Source: Tardiphaga robiniae
Lineage (GTDB): Bacteria > Pseudomonadota > Alphaproteobacteria > Rhizobiales > Xanthobacteraceae
Length of the DNA stretch: 64,000 nucleotides
Reading direction: 5' to 3'
NCBI RefSeq assembly: GCF_001618955.1
Contig: NZ_LVYV01000045.1
Coordinates: 124,001-188,000 of the forward strand
The notes beneath the pieces were generated by a model that saw only the letters and a program-made list of their open reading frames with translations, was not told the DNA's origin and ran no database searches. Of this stretch, positions 51,855 to 62,564 are shown in pieces. The number at the start of each line of letters is the position of its first letter. Position 1 is the first letter of the stretch. A program made the position numbers and the translations under genes.

Positions 51855-52502
51855 ATGCCCGAAGTCATTTTCACCGGTCCCGCAGGCCGTATCGAAGGCC
51901 GCTATCATCCGGCCAAGCAGAAGAACGCGCCAATCGCCATGGTGCTGCATCCGCATCCGCAATTCGCGGGCACGATGAACCACCAGATCGTTTACCAGTG
52001 CTATTACGCCTTCGTGCATCGCGGCTTCTCGGTGTTGCGCTTCAACTTCCGCGGCGTCGGCCGCAGCCAGGGCTCGTTCGACCACGGCACCGGCGAGTTG
52101 TCGGATGCGGCAGCCGCGCTCGACTGGGCACAGACCATCAATCCCGAAGCCCGCGCCTGCTGGGTCGCCGGCTTCTCGTTTGGCGCCTGGATCGGCATGC
52201 AGCTCCTGATGCGTCGCCCCGAAGTCGAAGGCTTCATCTCGATCGCGCCGCCGGCCAATCTCTATGATTTCTCGTTCCTTGCACCCTGCCCGTCGTCGGG
52301 TCTGATCGTGCACGGCGAGAAGGACGCGGTCGTGCCGCCGAAGGACGTCAACACACTGGTCGAGAAGCTGAAGACACAGAAGGGCATCGTGATCGATCAG
52401 CACATCATTCCGGGCGCCAACCACTTCTTCGACAACAAGCTCGAGCCGCTGATGGAATCGGTCACCGGCTATCTCGACATGCGCCTCGCCAACGTGCGCT
52501 GA
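51855..52502 (+). CDS. Alpha/beta hydrolase
   Basis: A 215-residue hydrolase-fold protein. The nucleophile elbow GFSFGA (about 113-118), the oxyanion region HPHPQFAGTM (about 33-42), an aspartate in GEKDAVVPP and the histidine in GANHFFD complete a Ser-Asp-His triad. HPHPQFAG is a conserved feature of this family in alphaproteobacteria (CocE/YfiC-type small hydrolases). Substrate unknown. Divergent from iscS. Confidence 0.88.
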   Translation: MPEVIFTGPAGRIEGRYHPAKQKNAPIAMVLHPHPQFAGTMNHQIVYQCYYAFVHRGFSVLRFNFRGVGRSQGSFDHGTGELSDAAAALDWAQTINPEARACWVAGFSFGAWIGMQLLMRRPEVEGFISIAPPANLYDFSFLAPCPSSGLIVHGEKDAVVPPKDVNTLVEKLKTQKGIVIDQHIIPGANHFFDNKLEPLMESVTGYLDMRLANVR

Positions 52503-52545
52503 AGCGTCGACCGGCCTCACGGCGGTCGCTTCATGTCTGCCAACA

Positions 52546-52579
52546 AAAAGCCCTCGGCCAGATCTGGCCGAGGGCTTTT
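52546..52579. terminator. Bidirectional intrinsic terminator
   Basis: A perfect palindrome AAAAGCCCTCGGCCAGA and its complement, seventeen-base arms without a loop gap. With A and T flanks it fits termination on both strands: the hydrolase gene on plus and the porin gene on minus. Confidence 0.92.
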
Positions 52580-52601
52580 CAATTTCAGGTTCTGATCGGG
52601 G

Positions 52602-54125
52602 TCAGAACGAGCGCAGGATCTGGACCGAGCCGTTATAGAGATTCTGATCCCTGATCTGGTAGGCCTGATTGGGCTTGCCGGTCACAGTAGCCGTATAAGT
52701 GCCACCGAGATTTTGATCGAGGCGGCTATAGGTGAACTCAGCCGACAGGGTCAGGTTCTTGACGGGGGTCCAGGCAGTTCGCGTACCGACCTGAGCTATC
52801 CCGAAATCGAAGTTGTTGGTCGTGCCAGTAATGCTGCCAGCCGTAGAGCCCGGGTTGGACGAACTGCTCGTTCCCAGGCGGCCGCCGGCCGGGCTGAATG
52901 CCGCAGCGAGCATCGCGTTGCCGGCATCGCCATAGGAGATATGGCTGTAGTTGCCGAACACCGAGGTGCGCCATGCCGTGTTCCAGTAGTGCTCATAGAA
53001 GGCACTGACTTCCCAGGCATCGCTCTGCTGGATCGAGCTTCCCGGCGAATACACACCGTCGAGCACGTAGCCAAAGCCAACCGTGTTGCCATCGAATTTG
53101 GCAAAACGACCGCCGCCGGACGTTTCGAGCGAGCCGCCGGTGAAGGCGTAGCGCGCAGCACCCTTGGCATAGGACGCTTCGATCTTCAGGCTGTCGTTCG
53201 CGCCTGTCGGCAGGACCTTGAATTCCACCGCGCCGCTGACCGCAAAACCGTAGGCGTCGTCGGGATGCCCAGTGGATTCATTTGCCCCGTAGAAACCCGC
53301 CGTCGATGTATGCATGGCCGCAGCGAAATGTAGCGAGCCCCACTTCTGATCGAGCCGGAGATTGCCCACGACATCGGGAATATGGTTGCCGCCCGTGGCG
53401 TTGCCGAAGAACGTGTTCGAATTGGTGCCGTAGAAGGCACCGGTGAACGACCCCGCGCCCGGCGCGACGATGAAGGTCGCGGTATTGTAGAGGCCGGCAT
53501 TGCGATAGGGCGATGCATTCTCGAGCGCGATGGTGCCCGAGAAGCCGTTGCCGAATTCAGCTGTGTAAGCGATTTGCGGAATGCCGGTCGTATTGCTCGA
53601 ACCGGCGAGGAAGCCCGACGAGATCCAGGGCTTGGTCAGCGCCCATTGCGGATCGAAGTTCGACACAGCCTTACCGAAGGTGAAGCCGGCGAACTGGATG
53701 AATGCAAAGTCCACTTCCGTGAAGCCGCCAGCGATGCTCTCACGGTTCTGCGTGAAGTCGAGCTGCATGTTCGCATAGGTACGAACCACACCATATTCCG
53801 ACGCCGTGCGTGTGTCGGTCGTAATGTTGATGCGCTCGCGGGTGAGGTAATAATCCTTGGTCCAGAGATTGTTGCCACCGGCGCCGCCCTGCCAGAACGG
53901 CGCGTCATACGGGCCGCCATTGAAGGTTGTATCGAGCCGGATGGCGCCACCGATCTTGATGCAGGTGTCGGTGCCCGGAATGTAGTAGAAGCCGGCACCG
54001 TAGAGCGAGCAGATCTTCACATATTCGACAGCCTTGGCCTTCACAGGAAGGTCCGCCGCCTGGGCAGTGCTCGCTGCGAGCAACGCCGCTGCCGAGCCAA
54101 GGATCATTTGCTTCATCATGGTCAT
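52602..54125 (-). CDS. Outer-membrane porin (Omp2-type alphaproteobacterial porin)
   Basis: A 507-residue exported beta-barrel protein. The signal peptide ends at STAQA-ADLP (about residue 23). The following VKAKAVEYVKICSLYGAGFYYIPGTDTCIKIGG is the hallmark of the alphaproteobacterial porin_2 family, with two conserved Cys. The C-terminus ends in SVQILRSF with the terminal Phe needed for barrel assembly. General diffusion channel; Asn/Gly/Ser-rich loops suggest surface variation. A GGAGGCGAC ribosome site precedes the ATG. Confidence 0.92.
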   Translation of the reverse strand: MTMMKQMILGSAAALLAASTAQAADLPVKAKAVEYVKICSLYGAGFYYIPGTDTCIKIGGAIRLDTTFNGGPYDAPFWQGGAGGNNLWTKDYYLTRERINITTDTRTASEYGVVRTYANMQLDFTQNRESIAGGFTEVDFAFIQFAGFTFGKAVSNFDPQWALTKPWISSGFLAGSSNTTGIPQIAYTAEFGNGFSGTIALENASPYRNAGLYNTATFIVAPGAGSFTGAFYGTNSNTFFGNATGGNHIPDVVGNLRLDQKWGSLHFAAAMHTSTAGFYGANESTGHPDDAYGFAVSGAVEFKVLPTGANDSLKIEASYAKGAARYAFTGGSLETSGGGRFAKFDGNTVGFGYVLDGVYSPGSSIQQSDAWEVSAFYEHYWNTAWRTSVFGNYSHISYGDAGNAMLAAAFSPAGGRLGTSSSSNPGSTAGSITGTTNNFDFGIAQVGTRTAWTPVKNLTLSAEFTYSRLDQNLGGTYTATVTGKPNQAYQIRDQNLYNGSVQILRSF

Positions 54126-54434
54126 GTCGCCTCCGTACCGATCGCATCGGCACGCGCGATTGCCCCGGGCGTGCCATTCATGAGGCAGAGTTGTGGAAGA
54201 TCATGTTGCGAAACAATGCGCGCGGTGGATTGTCGCAGCATCATTTTCCGGCTGTGTGCTTTCGGCAACATAATTGCCAAAGCCGCGGCATTTCCGTACC
54301 GAACTCATCACGAGATTTGATGATGTCCTCACGCATTCGTGCCCGCGGCGGCAATAACAAGCATAGACGCCGTTGTACGCGATCAACCTGATTCGTTGGG
54401 TGAGTCGAATCGCCCGAGCTACGGCAAACTCACA
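54126..54434. other. Gene-free region between anmK and porin
   Basis: 309 bases; the porin promoter must lie in its left part. I see no credible gene or clear operator in it. Confidence 0.5.
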
Positions 54435-55553
54435 CTAGCTCGCGAGATAGTCCGCTTTCACACCGCCCGTCATCGGCTCCGGCACACCGGTCGTCGCCGG
54501 ATAGCTCAACGGCAAGCCCGCGAGCGAACGCACTGCCAGAAATGCAAAAGCCTGCGCCTCCATCGCATCGGCCGACCAGCCCAGGTCATTAGCACTCTCA
54601 ACGCTAGCGGCCGGCAATCGCTCCCGCAGCATGCGCAGCATCGTCGGATTGCGTGCGCCGCCGCCGGTGATGATCCAGCTGCGCGGCGGCTTCGGCAACA
54701 GCGGCGCAATGCTGGCGATGGTCGCAGCGGTAAACGCCGTTAGTGTCGCTGCACCATCAGCCGGAGTCGTATCGCTCGGTTGCAATGCAGCGAAGTGATT
54801 GCGATCAAGCGACTTCGGCGGCGCTGCCGCAAAGAACGGATTCTGCAACCCCCTTGCGACCCACGCATCATCGACACGGCCCGGCGCCGCCAGTGCGCCA
54901 TCCGCATCGAACGGCTGCCCCGTTGCGCGCAACACGAAATCATCGAGCAGCGCATTGCCCGGACCGGTGTCGCAGGCAATCAACGCGATGTCGCCATCAA
55001 TGTAAGTCACATTGGACACGCCCCCGATATTGACCACGACAATGGGCCCGTCGCGATGCAGTCCCTGCGCCAAGGCACGGTGATAGACCGGCACCAGCGG
55101 CGCTCCCTGCCCGCCGGCAGCCACGTCAGCCGCGCGCAGATCGTGGATCACCGGCAGGCCGATCATCCCGGCAAGACTCGCCCCGTCGCCAATCTGCACG
55201 GTAAGTCGATCGGCGGGACGATGCAGCACGGTCTGGCCGTGAAAGCCGACGATGTCGATGCTGTCTCGTGCGATGCCATGATCAGTCAGAAACGCCTCGA
55301 CGGCCTCGGCATGGGCCGATGTCACCACCCGCTCCGCCTCGGCCAGACTGCCCGGCCTGATATCGCGCCGGCTCAGTTGCACGGCCTCAGCCAGCGCCTG
55401 GCGCAACACGGCACGCTCAGCCTCGCTATATGGCCGATACCCCGACGGGCCGAACGACCCGACCCGTTCGCCATCGGTCTCGATCAGGGCGACATCGACC
55501 CCGTCCAGCGAGGTTCCGCTCATTAGTCCGATCGCGGTCAGCATATCAGGCAC
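54435..55553 (-). CDS. anmK: Anhydro-N-acetylmuramic acid kinase
   Basis: A 372-residue kinase that cleaves the 1,6-anhydro ring and phosphorylates MurNAc to recycle cell wall sugar released by lytic transglycosylases. GLMSGTSLDGVD (about 9-20) is the ASKHA phosphate loop, with DTGPGNALLD and GGGARNPTMLR for the nucleotide. It is divergent from tyrS, a conserved pair in many alphaproteobacteria. Confidence 0.95.
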   Translation of the reverse strand: MPDMLTAIGLMSGTSLDGVDVALIETDGERVGSFGPSGYRPYSEAERAVLRQALAEAVQLSRRDIRPGSLAEAERVVTSAHAEAVEAFLTDHGIARDSIDIVGFHGQTVLHRPADRLTVQIGDGASLAGMIGLPVIHDLRAADVAAGGQGAPLVPVYHRALAQGLHRDGPIVVVNIGGVSNVTYIDGDIALIACDTGPGNALLDDFVLRATGQPFDADGALAAPGRVDDAWVARGLQNPFFAAAPPKSLDRNHFAALQPSDTTPADGAATLTAFTAATIASIAPLLPKPPRSWIITGGGARNPTMLRMLRERLPAASVESANDLGWSADAMEAQAFAFLAVRSLAGLPLSYPATTGVPEPMTGGVKADYLAS

Positions 55554-55701
55554 GCGGCAAAGCCCTCATTTCCGGTCAAAACTTGTGTCGAAGCGCCCAA
55601 TCTTATAATGCCACAAGCACTTTGGGGCGGCCAGCACGTCCCCCACCTTGCCGCCAATCCATTGAGACAGCGTAAAATTATCCGAACCGAGCCGTAAACC
55701 G

Positions 55702-56952
55702 ATGACCACCTACAAGTCCGATTTCCTCAACGTCCTGCAGAGCCGCGGCCTGATCCATCAGGTCTCCGATGCCGAGGCGCTGGACGCCGCCTGCTGCAAG
55801 GGACCGGTCACGGCTTATGTGGGCTATGACGCCACGGCAACCAGTCTGCATATCGGCAATCTGATCTCGGTGACCATGCTGTACTGGTTTCAGCAGACCG
55901 GCCATCGCCCGATCACCTTGATGGGCGGCGGCACCTCCATGGTCGGCGACCCGTCGTTCCGCGACGACCAGCGGCAATTGCTGACGGTCGAGAAGATCGC
56001 GGAGAACATCGAAGGCATCAAGAAGATATTCGGCAAGATGCTGAGCTATGGCGACGGCGCGACCGACGCACTGATGGTCAATAACGCGGACTGGCTGCTG
56101 AAGCTGAACTATGTCGAATTCCTGCGCGATGTCGGCCGACACTTCTCGGTCAACCGCATGCTGTCCTTCGACAGCGTGAAGCTGCGCCTCGACCGCGACC
56201 AGTCGCTGTCCTTCCTCGAATTCAACTACATGATCATGCAGGGCTACGACTTCGTCGAACTTAATCGCCGCTATGGCACGCTGCTGCAGATGGGCGGCTC
56301 CGATCAGTGGGGCAACATCATCAATGGCGTCGATCTCAGCCACCGCATGGGCGGCCCGCAACTCTACGCGCTGACCACGCCACTGCTCACCAAATCGTCG
56401 GGCGAGAAGATGGGCAAGTCGGCCTCGGGCGCTGTCTGGCTCAACGGCGATCTCTTCAGCCCCTATGACTTCTGGCAGTACTTCCGCAACACCGAAGACG
56501 CAGACGTCGGCCGTTTCCTCAAGGTCTTCACGCGCCTGCCGCTCGACGAGATCGCAAAGCTCGCTGCCTTGGGTGGTTCGGAGATCAACGAGGCGAAGAA
56601 GATACTCGCGACAGAAGCAACAGCCGTCGTGCACGGCCGCGATGCAGCAAATGCCGCTGCGGAGACGGCACGCAAGACCTTCGAGGAAGGCGCGCTCGCC
56701 GACAGCTTGCCGACTGTCAATATTCCGCAAGCTGAACTTGAAGCAGGCGTCGGTGTCCTCGCGGCCTTCGTCAATGCCGGTTTTGTCGCGTCGAACGGCG
56801 AAGCGCGGCGGCAGATCAAGGGCGGCGGCTTGCGCGTCAATGATGTTGCGGTGACCGACGAAAAGATGATGCTGACCTCCGCGCTGCTGACGGAAGGCGT
56901 CATCAAGCTCTCGCTCGGGAAGAAGCGGCACATCCTGCTCAAGCCTGCATAG
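55702..56952 (+). CDS. tyrS: Tyrosyl-tRNA synthetase
   Basis: A 416-residue class I synthetase charging tRNA-Tyr. HIGN is at 50-53 (HIGH-like) and KMGKS at 236-240 (KMSKS-like). The C-terminal S4 RNA-binding domain (about 350-410) has [19 protein letters not shown]. The start is the first ATG in frame. Confidence 0.97.
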   Translation: MTTYKSDFLNVLQSRGLIHQVSDAEALDAACCKGPVTAYVGYDATATSLHIGNLISVTMLYWFQQTGHRPITLMGGGTSMVGDPSFRDDQRQLLTVEKIAENIEGIKKIFGKMLSYGDGATDALMVNNADWLLKLNYVEFLRDVGRHFSVNRMLSFDSVKLRLDRDQSLSFLEFNYMIMQGYDFVELNRRYGTLLQMGGSDQWGNIINGVDLSHRMGGPQLYALTTPLLTKSSGEKMGKSASGAVWLNGDLFSPYDFWQYFRNTEDADVGRFLKVFTRLPLDEIAKLAALGGSEINEAKKILATEATAVVHGRDAANAAAETARKTFEEGALADSLPTVNIPQAELEAGVGVLAAFVNAGFVASNGEARRQIKGGGLRVNDVAVTDEKMMLTSALLTEGVIKLSLGKKRHILLKPA

Positions 56953-57021
56953 CCACATTCGTCCAGCGCACTTGTTCATGCACTGCGAAACGCGCTCCAT
57001 GGCGTAGCTGTCGCAAACGCC

Positions 57022-58254
57022 ATGAAGATGAGCCAGATGGATTTGAAGACGTCCCAACGCACCGGACTGACTGTTCTCGGTGTCTGTTTCACGCTGTCCG
57101 TGCTGGGGCGCGGCCTGCAGGAGAGCTTCACGGTTTTCCTGCTTCCGATCTCGCAATCCTTCGGCTGGGACCGCGCCGAGGTCGTCTCGATCTACTCCCT
57201 CATCGCGCTCTGCGTCGGCCTTGCAGGACCGCTGGTCGGACGGCTGTTCGATCGCTCCGGTCCGCGCACCGTGTTCCTGACCGGCATCGCCCTGCTTGGT
57301 GGCTCACTACTCGCGGCAGCCTATGCAGAGAAACTCTGGCAATTTCAACTCGCGCTCGGCCTCTGTCTCGGTTTCGCAATCGCCTGTATCGGCAATGTGC
57401 CGAACTCGCTGCTGCTCGGACGCTGGTTCGGCAAGCGGCTACCGACCGCGATGTCCGTCGTGTATTCGGCAACCGGCGCCGGCGTGTTGTTGATGCTACC
57501 TATCGCCCAGTTGCTGATCGATCACGTCGAATGGCGTGGCGCCTATCGCATCTTCGGCTTTGGCGTCCTGGCCCTGCTGGTGCCCTTACTGTTCTTGCCG
57601 TGGAGCAGGTTCGGCGCGGGCTCACCACATCTCGAGAAGCCACAGGCGAGCGAGACGCTTATCGACGAAGGCTGGACTCTGATCGGCGCCATGCGCCATC
57701 ATGCGTTCTGGGCTTTGTTCGGGACTTTCTTCTTCACTGCCATCGGCATGTATGCGATCTCGCCGCAGGTGGTCGCCTACCTGATCGATGTCGGTTTCCC
57801 TCCGCTGCAGGCGGCGACCGCCTGGGGCTTCAGCGGCGTGGTGCTGCTGTTCGGCATGCTCGGTGTCAGTTGGCTCGACGGCGTGATCGGTCGACGGCCG
57901 TCCATTCTGTTCAGCTACAGCCTGTCGCTCCTCGGAATCGTCATGCTCTGGCTGCTGCAATGGTATCCGAACTATGCGCTGCTTACTGGCTTCGTTGTCT
58001 GCTTCGGCAGCATGATTGGCTCGCGCGGCCCGCTGCTGACCGCAACGGCGATGAAGATCTTTCGCGGCAAGCGGGTCGGCACGATCTATGGGACGATCAC
58101 CTTCGGCAGCGGGCTTGGATCCGCCCTCGGTTCATGGACCGGCGGCCTGCTGCATGACTGGACCCAGAGCTACAACTCGCTGCTCGCCTTTGCCTTGATC
58201 AGCGTCGTGATCGGCATGATCCCGTTTCTCGTCGTCCCCGCTTTGCGCCGATAA
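57022..58254 (+). CDS. MFS transporter (monocarboxylate porter-like)
   Basis: A 410-residue carrier with 12 predicted helices. Helix 1-2 includes GRGLQESFTVFLLPISQSFGW, like the MCT/OFA oxalate-formate and monocarboxylate branch, and GRLFDRSGPRTVFL is the loop 2-3 motif. Substrate unknown. The nearby MCP genes and tyrS lend no functional clue. Confidence 0.86.
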   Translation: MKMSQMDLKTSQRTGLTVLGVCFTLSVLGRGLQESFTVFLLPISQSFGWDRAEVVSIYSLIALCVGLAGPLVGRLFDRSGPRTVFLTGIALLGGSLLAAAYAEKLWQFQLALGLCLGFAIACIGNVPNSLLLGRWFGKRLPTAMSVVYSATGAGVLLMLPIAQLLIDHVEWRGAYRIFGFGVLALLVPLLFLPWSRFGAGSPHLEKPQASETLIDEGWTLIGAMRHHAFWALFGTFFFTAIGMYAISPQVVAYLIDVGFPPLQAATAWGFSGVVLLFGMLGVSWLDGVIGRRPSILFSYSLSLLGIVMLWLLQWYPNYALLTGFVVCFGSMIGSRGPLLTATAMKIFRGKRVGTIYGTITFGSGLGSALGSWTGGLLHDWTQSYNSLLAFALISVVIGMIPFLVVPALRR

Positions 58255-58364
58255 CTCGATATGCACGCGTTCGCACAGCGAACTCATTGAGCTAGTCAGG
58301 CTTCACGATTGGTAAGCGACTCGCTGGTAACTTCCTGCCAGTAGTGCTCCGATCAGAGGTCGAC

Positions 58365-60059
58365 ATGAGTTTGCTTAGCCGTTTCACCATTCGCACCAAG
58401 CTCACCAGCATGGTGCTGGTCTCTGCTGCGTCTATTTGCGCCATCATCGCGGTAGCCGCTTCGCTGAGCCAGAAGCGCATGCAGCAGGACCGTATGGAAC
58501 AGCTTCACACGGCGACCGACCTGATGCTCGGCATGGCCGAAAGCCTGCAGGAGGAAGTGGCGGCCGGGAAACTCAGTCTAGCCGACGCCCAGATGCAGTT
58601 TCGTATGCGCGCGCGCAACATGACGTTCGGCAACAAGCAGGGTTATCTCGTTGCCTATCGCCCCGACGGTGTCATCCTCGTCAATGCCGGCAATCCCAAA
58701 CTCGAAGACAAGAACACGGGCGCCAAAGACTCCAATGGCGTCCTGATCTCGAAAGCGATCATCGACGCCGGCAAGCTGAGCGCGACCGGCGGCATGACCT
58801 ATTATCTCTATCCACGGCCGGGCCAAACCGAGCCGACCGCCAAAATGGTCTATGCGCGTCACTTCGCACCGTGGGACGCTACGCTTAGCTCCGGCCTCTA
58901 TGTCGACGATCTTGATGCCGACGTGAACGCTTTGCTGGTCCGGCTGGGTTCGCTCGGCGCCGGCGTTCTCGCCATGATGGCACTGCTGTCCTTTCTGATC
59001 GCCAGTGACATTCTCAGCGCACTGCGCCGCCTGCAGGCACGCATGCACGCGATTGCCAATGGTGCGCTGGACGAGAAAGTCGGCGAAACCGATCGCGGCG
59101 ACGAAATCGGCCGCATGGCCGAAACGCTGGAAATGCTCCGCCAGACTTCGCTGACTGCCCGCTCCCTCGAAGCCGAACAGGCCAAGTTGAAGCAGATGAG
59201 CGAAGCCGAGAAGCGCGACGCGCTGATCGCCCTCGCCGATCGTTTCGACTCCTCGGTCGGCCAGTTGGTCGGCCTGATGGCATCTGGTTCGACCGAACTC
59301 GAAGCCACTGCGCAGTCGATGACCGGCACCGCCGCCCGCACCAACGATCAGGCGGGCATCGTCAGCACCGCCGCCTCCCATGCCAGCACCCGCGTACAGA
59401 CGGTTGCCGCCGCCGCCGAAGAACTGTCGTCGTCGATTGCCGAGATCGCGCGTCAGATGGCGCAGTCGGCCAAGATCACCACCCATGCCGTCGATAGCGC
59501 CCGCCGCACCGACACCATCGTTCGCGCCCTCGCCGACGGCGCGCAGCAGATCGAGCATGTCGTCGAACTGATCTCGACGATTGCCGGCCAGACCAACTTG
59601 CTCGCACTCAACGCCACGATCGAAGCCGCCCGCGCCGGCGATGCAGGCCGCGGCTTCGCCGTCGTGGCGACCGAAGTGAAGAGCCTTGCCGGCCAGACCG
59701 CCGACGCCACCAAGGAAATCAGCACCCGCATCGCGCAGATCCAGGCCGCGACCAAGGAAGCCGTCGACGCTATTCAGGGCATCACCGCCACCATTGAGGA
59801 GGTTAGCGCCATCGCCACCACGATTGGCTCTGCGATCGAGGAGCAAGGCGCTGCAACGGCCGAGATCGCCCGCAACGTCACCCAGACGGCGCAGGCTACG
59901 CAGGATGTCACCACCAATATTGGCGGCGTCAGCGCTGCCGCGCATGAGACCGGCGACGCTGCCGGCATGGTGCTCAACGCCGCTTCCGGTCTGTCGAAGC
60001 AGGCCGAGCAACTATCCGGCGAAGTCACGACGTTCCTCGCCGGCGTGCGTGCTGCCTAA
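58365..60059 (+). CDS. Methyl-accepting chemotaxis protein (copy 1)
   Basis: A 564-residue chemoreceptor. A first membrane helix (about 13-36) is followed by a periplasmic sCache-type sensor (about 40-180, with [18 protein letters not shown] and [18 protein letters not shown]), a second helix (about 190-212), a HAMP domain (about 210-270) and a signalling domain with the hairpin tip [28 protein letters not shown]. Carries small molecules to the CheA/CheW array; ligand unknown. The ATG at 58365 follows GAGGTCGAC. It ends in a terminator nearly identical to that of copy 2. Confidence 0.93.
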   Translation: MSLLSRFTIRTKLTSMVLVSAASICAIIAVAASLSQKRMQQDRMEQLHTATDLMLGMAESLQEEVAAGKLSLADAQMQFRMRARNMTFGNKQGYLVAYRPDGVILVNAGNPKLEDKNTGAKDSNGVLISKAIIDAGKLSATGGMTYYLYPRPGQTEPTAKMVYARHFAPWDATLSSGLYVDDLDADVNALLVRLGSLGAGVLAMMALLSFLIASDILSALRRLQARMHAIANGALDEKVGETDRGDEIGRMAETLEMLRQTSLTARSLEAEQAKLKQMSEAEKRDALIALADRFDSSVGQLVGLMASGSTELEATAQSMTGTAARTNDQAGIVSTAASHASTRVQTVAAAAEELSSSIAEIARQMAQSAKITTHAVDSARRTDTIVRALADGAQQIEHVVELISTIAGQTNLLALNATIEAARAGDAGRGFAVVATEVKSLAGQTADATKEISTRIAQIQAATKEAVDAIQGITATIEEVSAIATTIGSAIEEQGAATAEIARNVTQTAQATQDVTTNIGGVSAAAHETGDAAGMVLNAASGLSKQAEQLSGEVTTFLAGVRAA

Positions 60060-60080
60060 ACACAGCTACATTCTTGTATG

Positions 60081-60110
60081 AAAGGCGCGGTCAGCGATGA
60101 CCGCGCCTTT
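60081..60110 (+). terminator. Intrinsic terminator of MCP copy 1
   Basis: Thirteen-base perfect arms (60081-60093 and 60098-60110) around GCGA, with a TTT run. It starts 22 bases after the stop. Confidence 0.85.
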
Positions 60111-60236
60111 CTGCTTTAAGCGCCTGCCACCAAGCCGCACACACTGCCCCTTTTTAAGATGGTCGCAATCCGTGATTCACCATTGGTAAGCACGTTGACG
60201 GTATTATTGTCTGGTCACTCACATGTCGAGGTCCAG

Positions 60237-62564
60237 ATGAGTCTGCTCAGTAACTTCACGATCCGCACCAAGCTCGTCAGCATGGTTGCCGTCTCTGCCA
60301 TTGCGGTCTGCGCGGTCATCGCGGTCGCCGCCTCGCTTAGCCAGAAGCGGATGATGGAGGACCGGATCCTGCAGCTCCGGACCGCCGTCGATATCGTCAC
60401 CGGCCTCGCGCAATCGCTGCAGGACGAAGTGGAGGCCGGCAAGATGAAGCTGCCCGAGGCCGAAGATCAGCTCCGTCTGCGCAGCCGGCGCATGTTATTC
60501 GACAAGGGCCAGGGCTACGTGCTCGCCTATCGCGCCGACTCCACCGTGATGGTCCACGGCACGCTTCCGAAACTTGAAGGCACCATCACCAACGGAAAGG
60601 ATTCCAACGGCGTCCTGATCGCATCCGCCGTCATTGCAGCCGCCAACAGCAAGCCTGAAGGTGCGACCGCGACCTATCTGTATCCACGTCCTGGACAAGA
60701 TGAGCCCCGACCGAAAGTCGTGTTCGCCCGTAAATTCGCGCCGTGGAACGTTGTCATCAGCATCGGCGTCTATGTGGACGATCTCGATGCCGACATGAAC
60801 GCCCTGCTGATGCGCCTCGGCGCAATCGGCGCTGGCGTGCTCGCGCTGATGGCGCTGCTCTCCTGGCTGATTTCCAGCGACATCCTCGGTGCGCTTCGCC
60901 GGTTGCAGTCACGCATGCATGACATCGCCAATGGCGCGCTCGACGCCAAGGTCGAGGAAACCGATCGCGGCGACGAAATCGGTCGCATGGCGGAAACGCT
61001 GGAGATGCTGCGTCAGACATCGCTGACCGCGCGCTCCCTCGAGGCCGAGCAGACCAAAATGAAGAGCCTCAGCGAAGCTGAAAAGCGCGATGCGCTGATC
61101 GCTCTCGCCAATCGTTTCGACGCATCCGTCGGCCAACTGGTCGGACTGATGGCGTCGGGTTCGACCGAGCTCGAAGCCACCGCGCAATCCATGACGGGCA
61201 CAGCCGATCGGACCAACCAGCAGGCCACGATGGTTAGCTCGGCTGCGACCGAAGCCAGCACGCGCGTCCAGACGGTCGCATCTGCCGCCGAGGAGCTGTC
61301 GTCGTCGATCACCGAGATCGCACGTCAGATGGCCCAGTCCGCCAAGATCACAGCGCATGCCGTGGATAGTGCACGCCGTACCGACACCATCGTGCGTGCG
61401 CTGGCCGATGGCGCGCAACAGATAGAACATGTCGTCGAGCTGATTCAGACCATCGCCGCTCAAACCAACCTCCTCGCTCTGAACGCCACTATCGAAGCTG
61501 CACGCGCCGGCGATGCCGGCCGCGGCTTCGCTGTCGTTGCCACCGAAGTGAAGAGCCTCGCCGGCCAGACCGCCGATGCCACCAAGGAGATCAGCACCCG
61601 CATCGCCCAGATCCAGGGCGCGACCAAGGAGGCCGTCGACGCCATTCAGGGCATCACTGCCACCATCGAGGAAGTCAGCGCCATCGCCACCACGATCGGC
61701 TCGGCCATCGAGGAGCAAGGCGCGGCAACCGCCGAGATCGCCCGCAACGTGACACAGACGGCGCAGGCGACCCAGAACGTCACCACCAATATCGGCGGCG
61801 TCAGTTCGGCCGCGCACGAGACCGGCAACGCTGCGGGCATGGTGCTGAGTGCGGCAACCGGCCTGTCGAAACAGGCCGAGCAACTGTCCGGCGAAGTCAA
61901 AACCTTCCTCGCCGGCGTTCGCGCCGCCGGACGCAGATATCCCTCAAGCACAAAGGGCGCGGTCAGCAATGACCGCGCCCTTTGCTATTTGGGGAGTGAC
62001 TGCCGATCAACGCGCGGTGAAGCCGCCGTCCACCGGCAGCGCAACGCCCGTGATGAAGGAAGCATCGTCCGAACCAAGCCACAGCGCGGCATGCGCCACA
62101 TCCTTGGCCTTGCAGAGACGGCCCATGGGCACAGCCGCCAACAGCTTGGCCTCGTTGGCCGCAGCTTCCGCGGCGACGCCCGAGCGGCCGGTGAAGCCGA
62201 GCTTCATCGGCGTATCTGCAAGACCCGGGCAGATCACGTTGACGCGAACGCCTTCGGGCGCAAAGGTCTGTGCCAGCGACTTGGTGAGGCCGACAACCGC
62301 GAACTTCGCTGCCGAATAGATCGGGCTCATCATGGAGCCGACAATGCCCGACACCGACGAGGTGAAAATCACCGAGCCGCCGCCGCGCTTGCGCATGTGC
62401 TTGATCACTTCACCGGCAGCCAGCGTGGCGGAGGTGACGTTGAGCGACATCGCGAATTCATAGGCCGCGAGATCGAGATTCTCGACGCCGGCCGGACCCG
62501 GCGTGCCGGCATGAGCCCACAGGATGTCGATGCCGCCGAGCGCGACAGCCGCATCGTTGATTGA
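60237..62564 (+). CDS. Methyl-accepting chemotaxis protein (copy 2) with 211-residue stop-loss extension
   Basis: Codons 1-564 align along the whole length with copy 1, with the same two membrane helices, sCache sensor, HAMP and signalling hairpin ([24 protein letters not shown]). Copy 1 stops after VRAA with TAA; copy 2 has GGA at that exact codon (61929-61931) and stays open for 211 more codons to 62564. The extra part is basic and low in secondary structure, reads through a perfect hairpin (61952-61983), and runs antisense over the SDR gene. A change of TGA to GGA is the simplest explanation, natural or an assembly error. The functional receptor should be residues 1-564. Confidence 0.85.
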   Translation: MSLLSNFTIRTKLVSMVAVSAIAVCAVIAVAASLSQKRMMEDRILQLRTAVDIVTGLAQSLQDEVEAGKMKLPEAEDQLRLRSRRMLFDKGQGYVLAYRADSTVMVHGTLPKLEGTITNGKDSNGVLIASAVIAAANSKPEGATATYLYPRPGQDEPRPKVVFARKFAPWNVVISIGVYVDDLDADMNALLMRLGAIGAGVLALMALLSWLISSDILGALRRLQSRMHDIANGALDAKVEETDRGDEIGRMAETLEMLRQTSLTARSLEAEQTKMKSLSEAEKRDALIALANRFDASVGQLVGLMASGSTELEATAQSMTGTADRTNQQATMVSSAATEASTRVQTVASAAEELSSSITEIARQMAQSAKITAHAVDSARRTDTIVRALADGAQQIEHVVELIQTIAAQTNLLALNATIEAARAGDAGRGFAVVATEVKSLAGQTADATKEISTRIAQIQGATKEAVDAIQGITATIEEVSAIATTIGSAIEEQGAATAEIARNVTQTAQATQNVTTNIGGVSSAAHETGNAAGMVLSAATGLSKQAEQLSGEVKTFLAGVRAAGRRYPSSTKGAVSNDRALCYLGSDCRSTRGEAAVHRQRNARDEGSIVRTKPQRGMRHILGLAETAHGHSRQQLGLVGRSFRGDARAAGEAELHRRICKTRADHVDANAFGRKGLCQRLGEADNRELRCRIDRAHHGADNARHRRGENHRAAAALAHVLDHFTGSQRGGGDVERHREFIGREIEILDAGRTRRAGMSPQDVDAAERDSRIVD
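61952..61983. terminator. Terminator hairpin shared by MCP copy 2 and the SDR gene
   Basis: Perfect fourteen-base arms (61952-61965 and 61970-61983) around GCAA, matching the copy 1 terminator core. It sits 20 bases after the expected stop of copy 2, and 23 bases after the SDR stop on the other strand. Confidence 0.85.

Noticed and set aside
58578-60011. 477-codon open frame antisense to chemoreceptor copy 1
   Set aside because: Gly/Ala/Asp-rich mirror of a repetitive Ala-rich helix; also present antisense to copy 2, as expected for a shadow.
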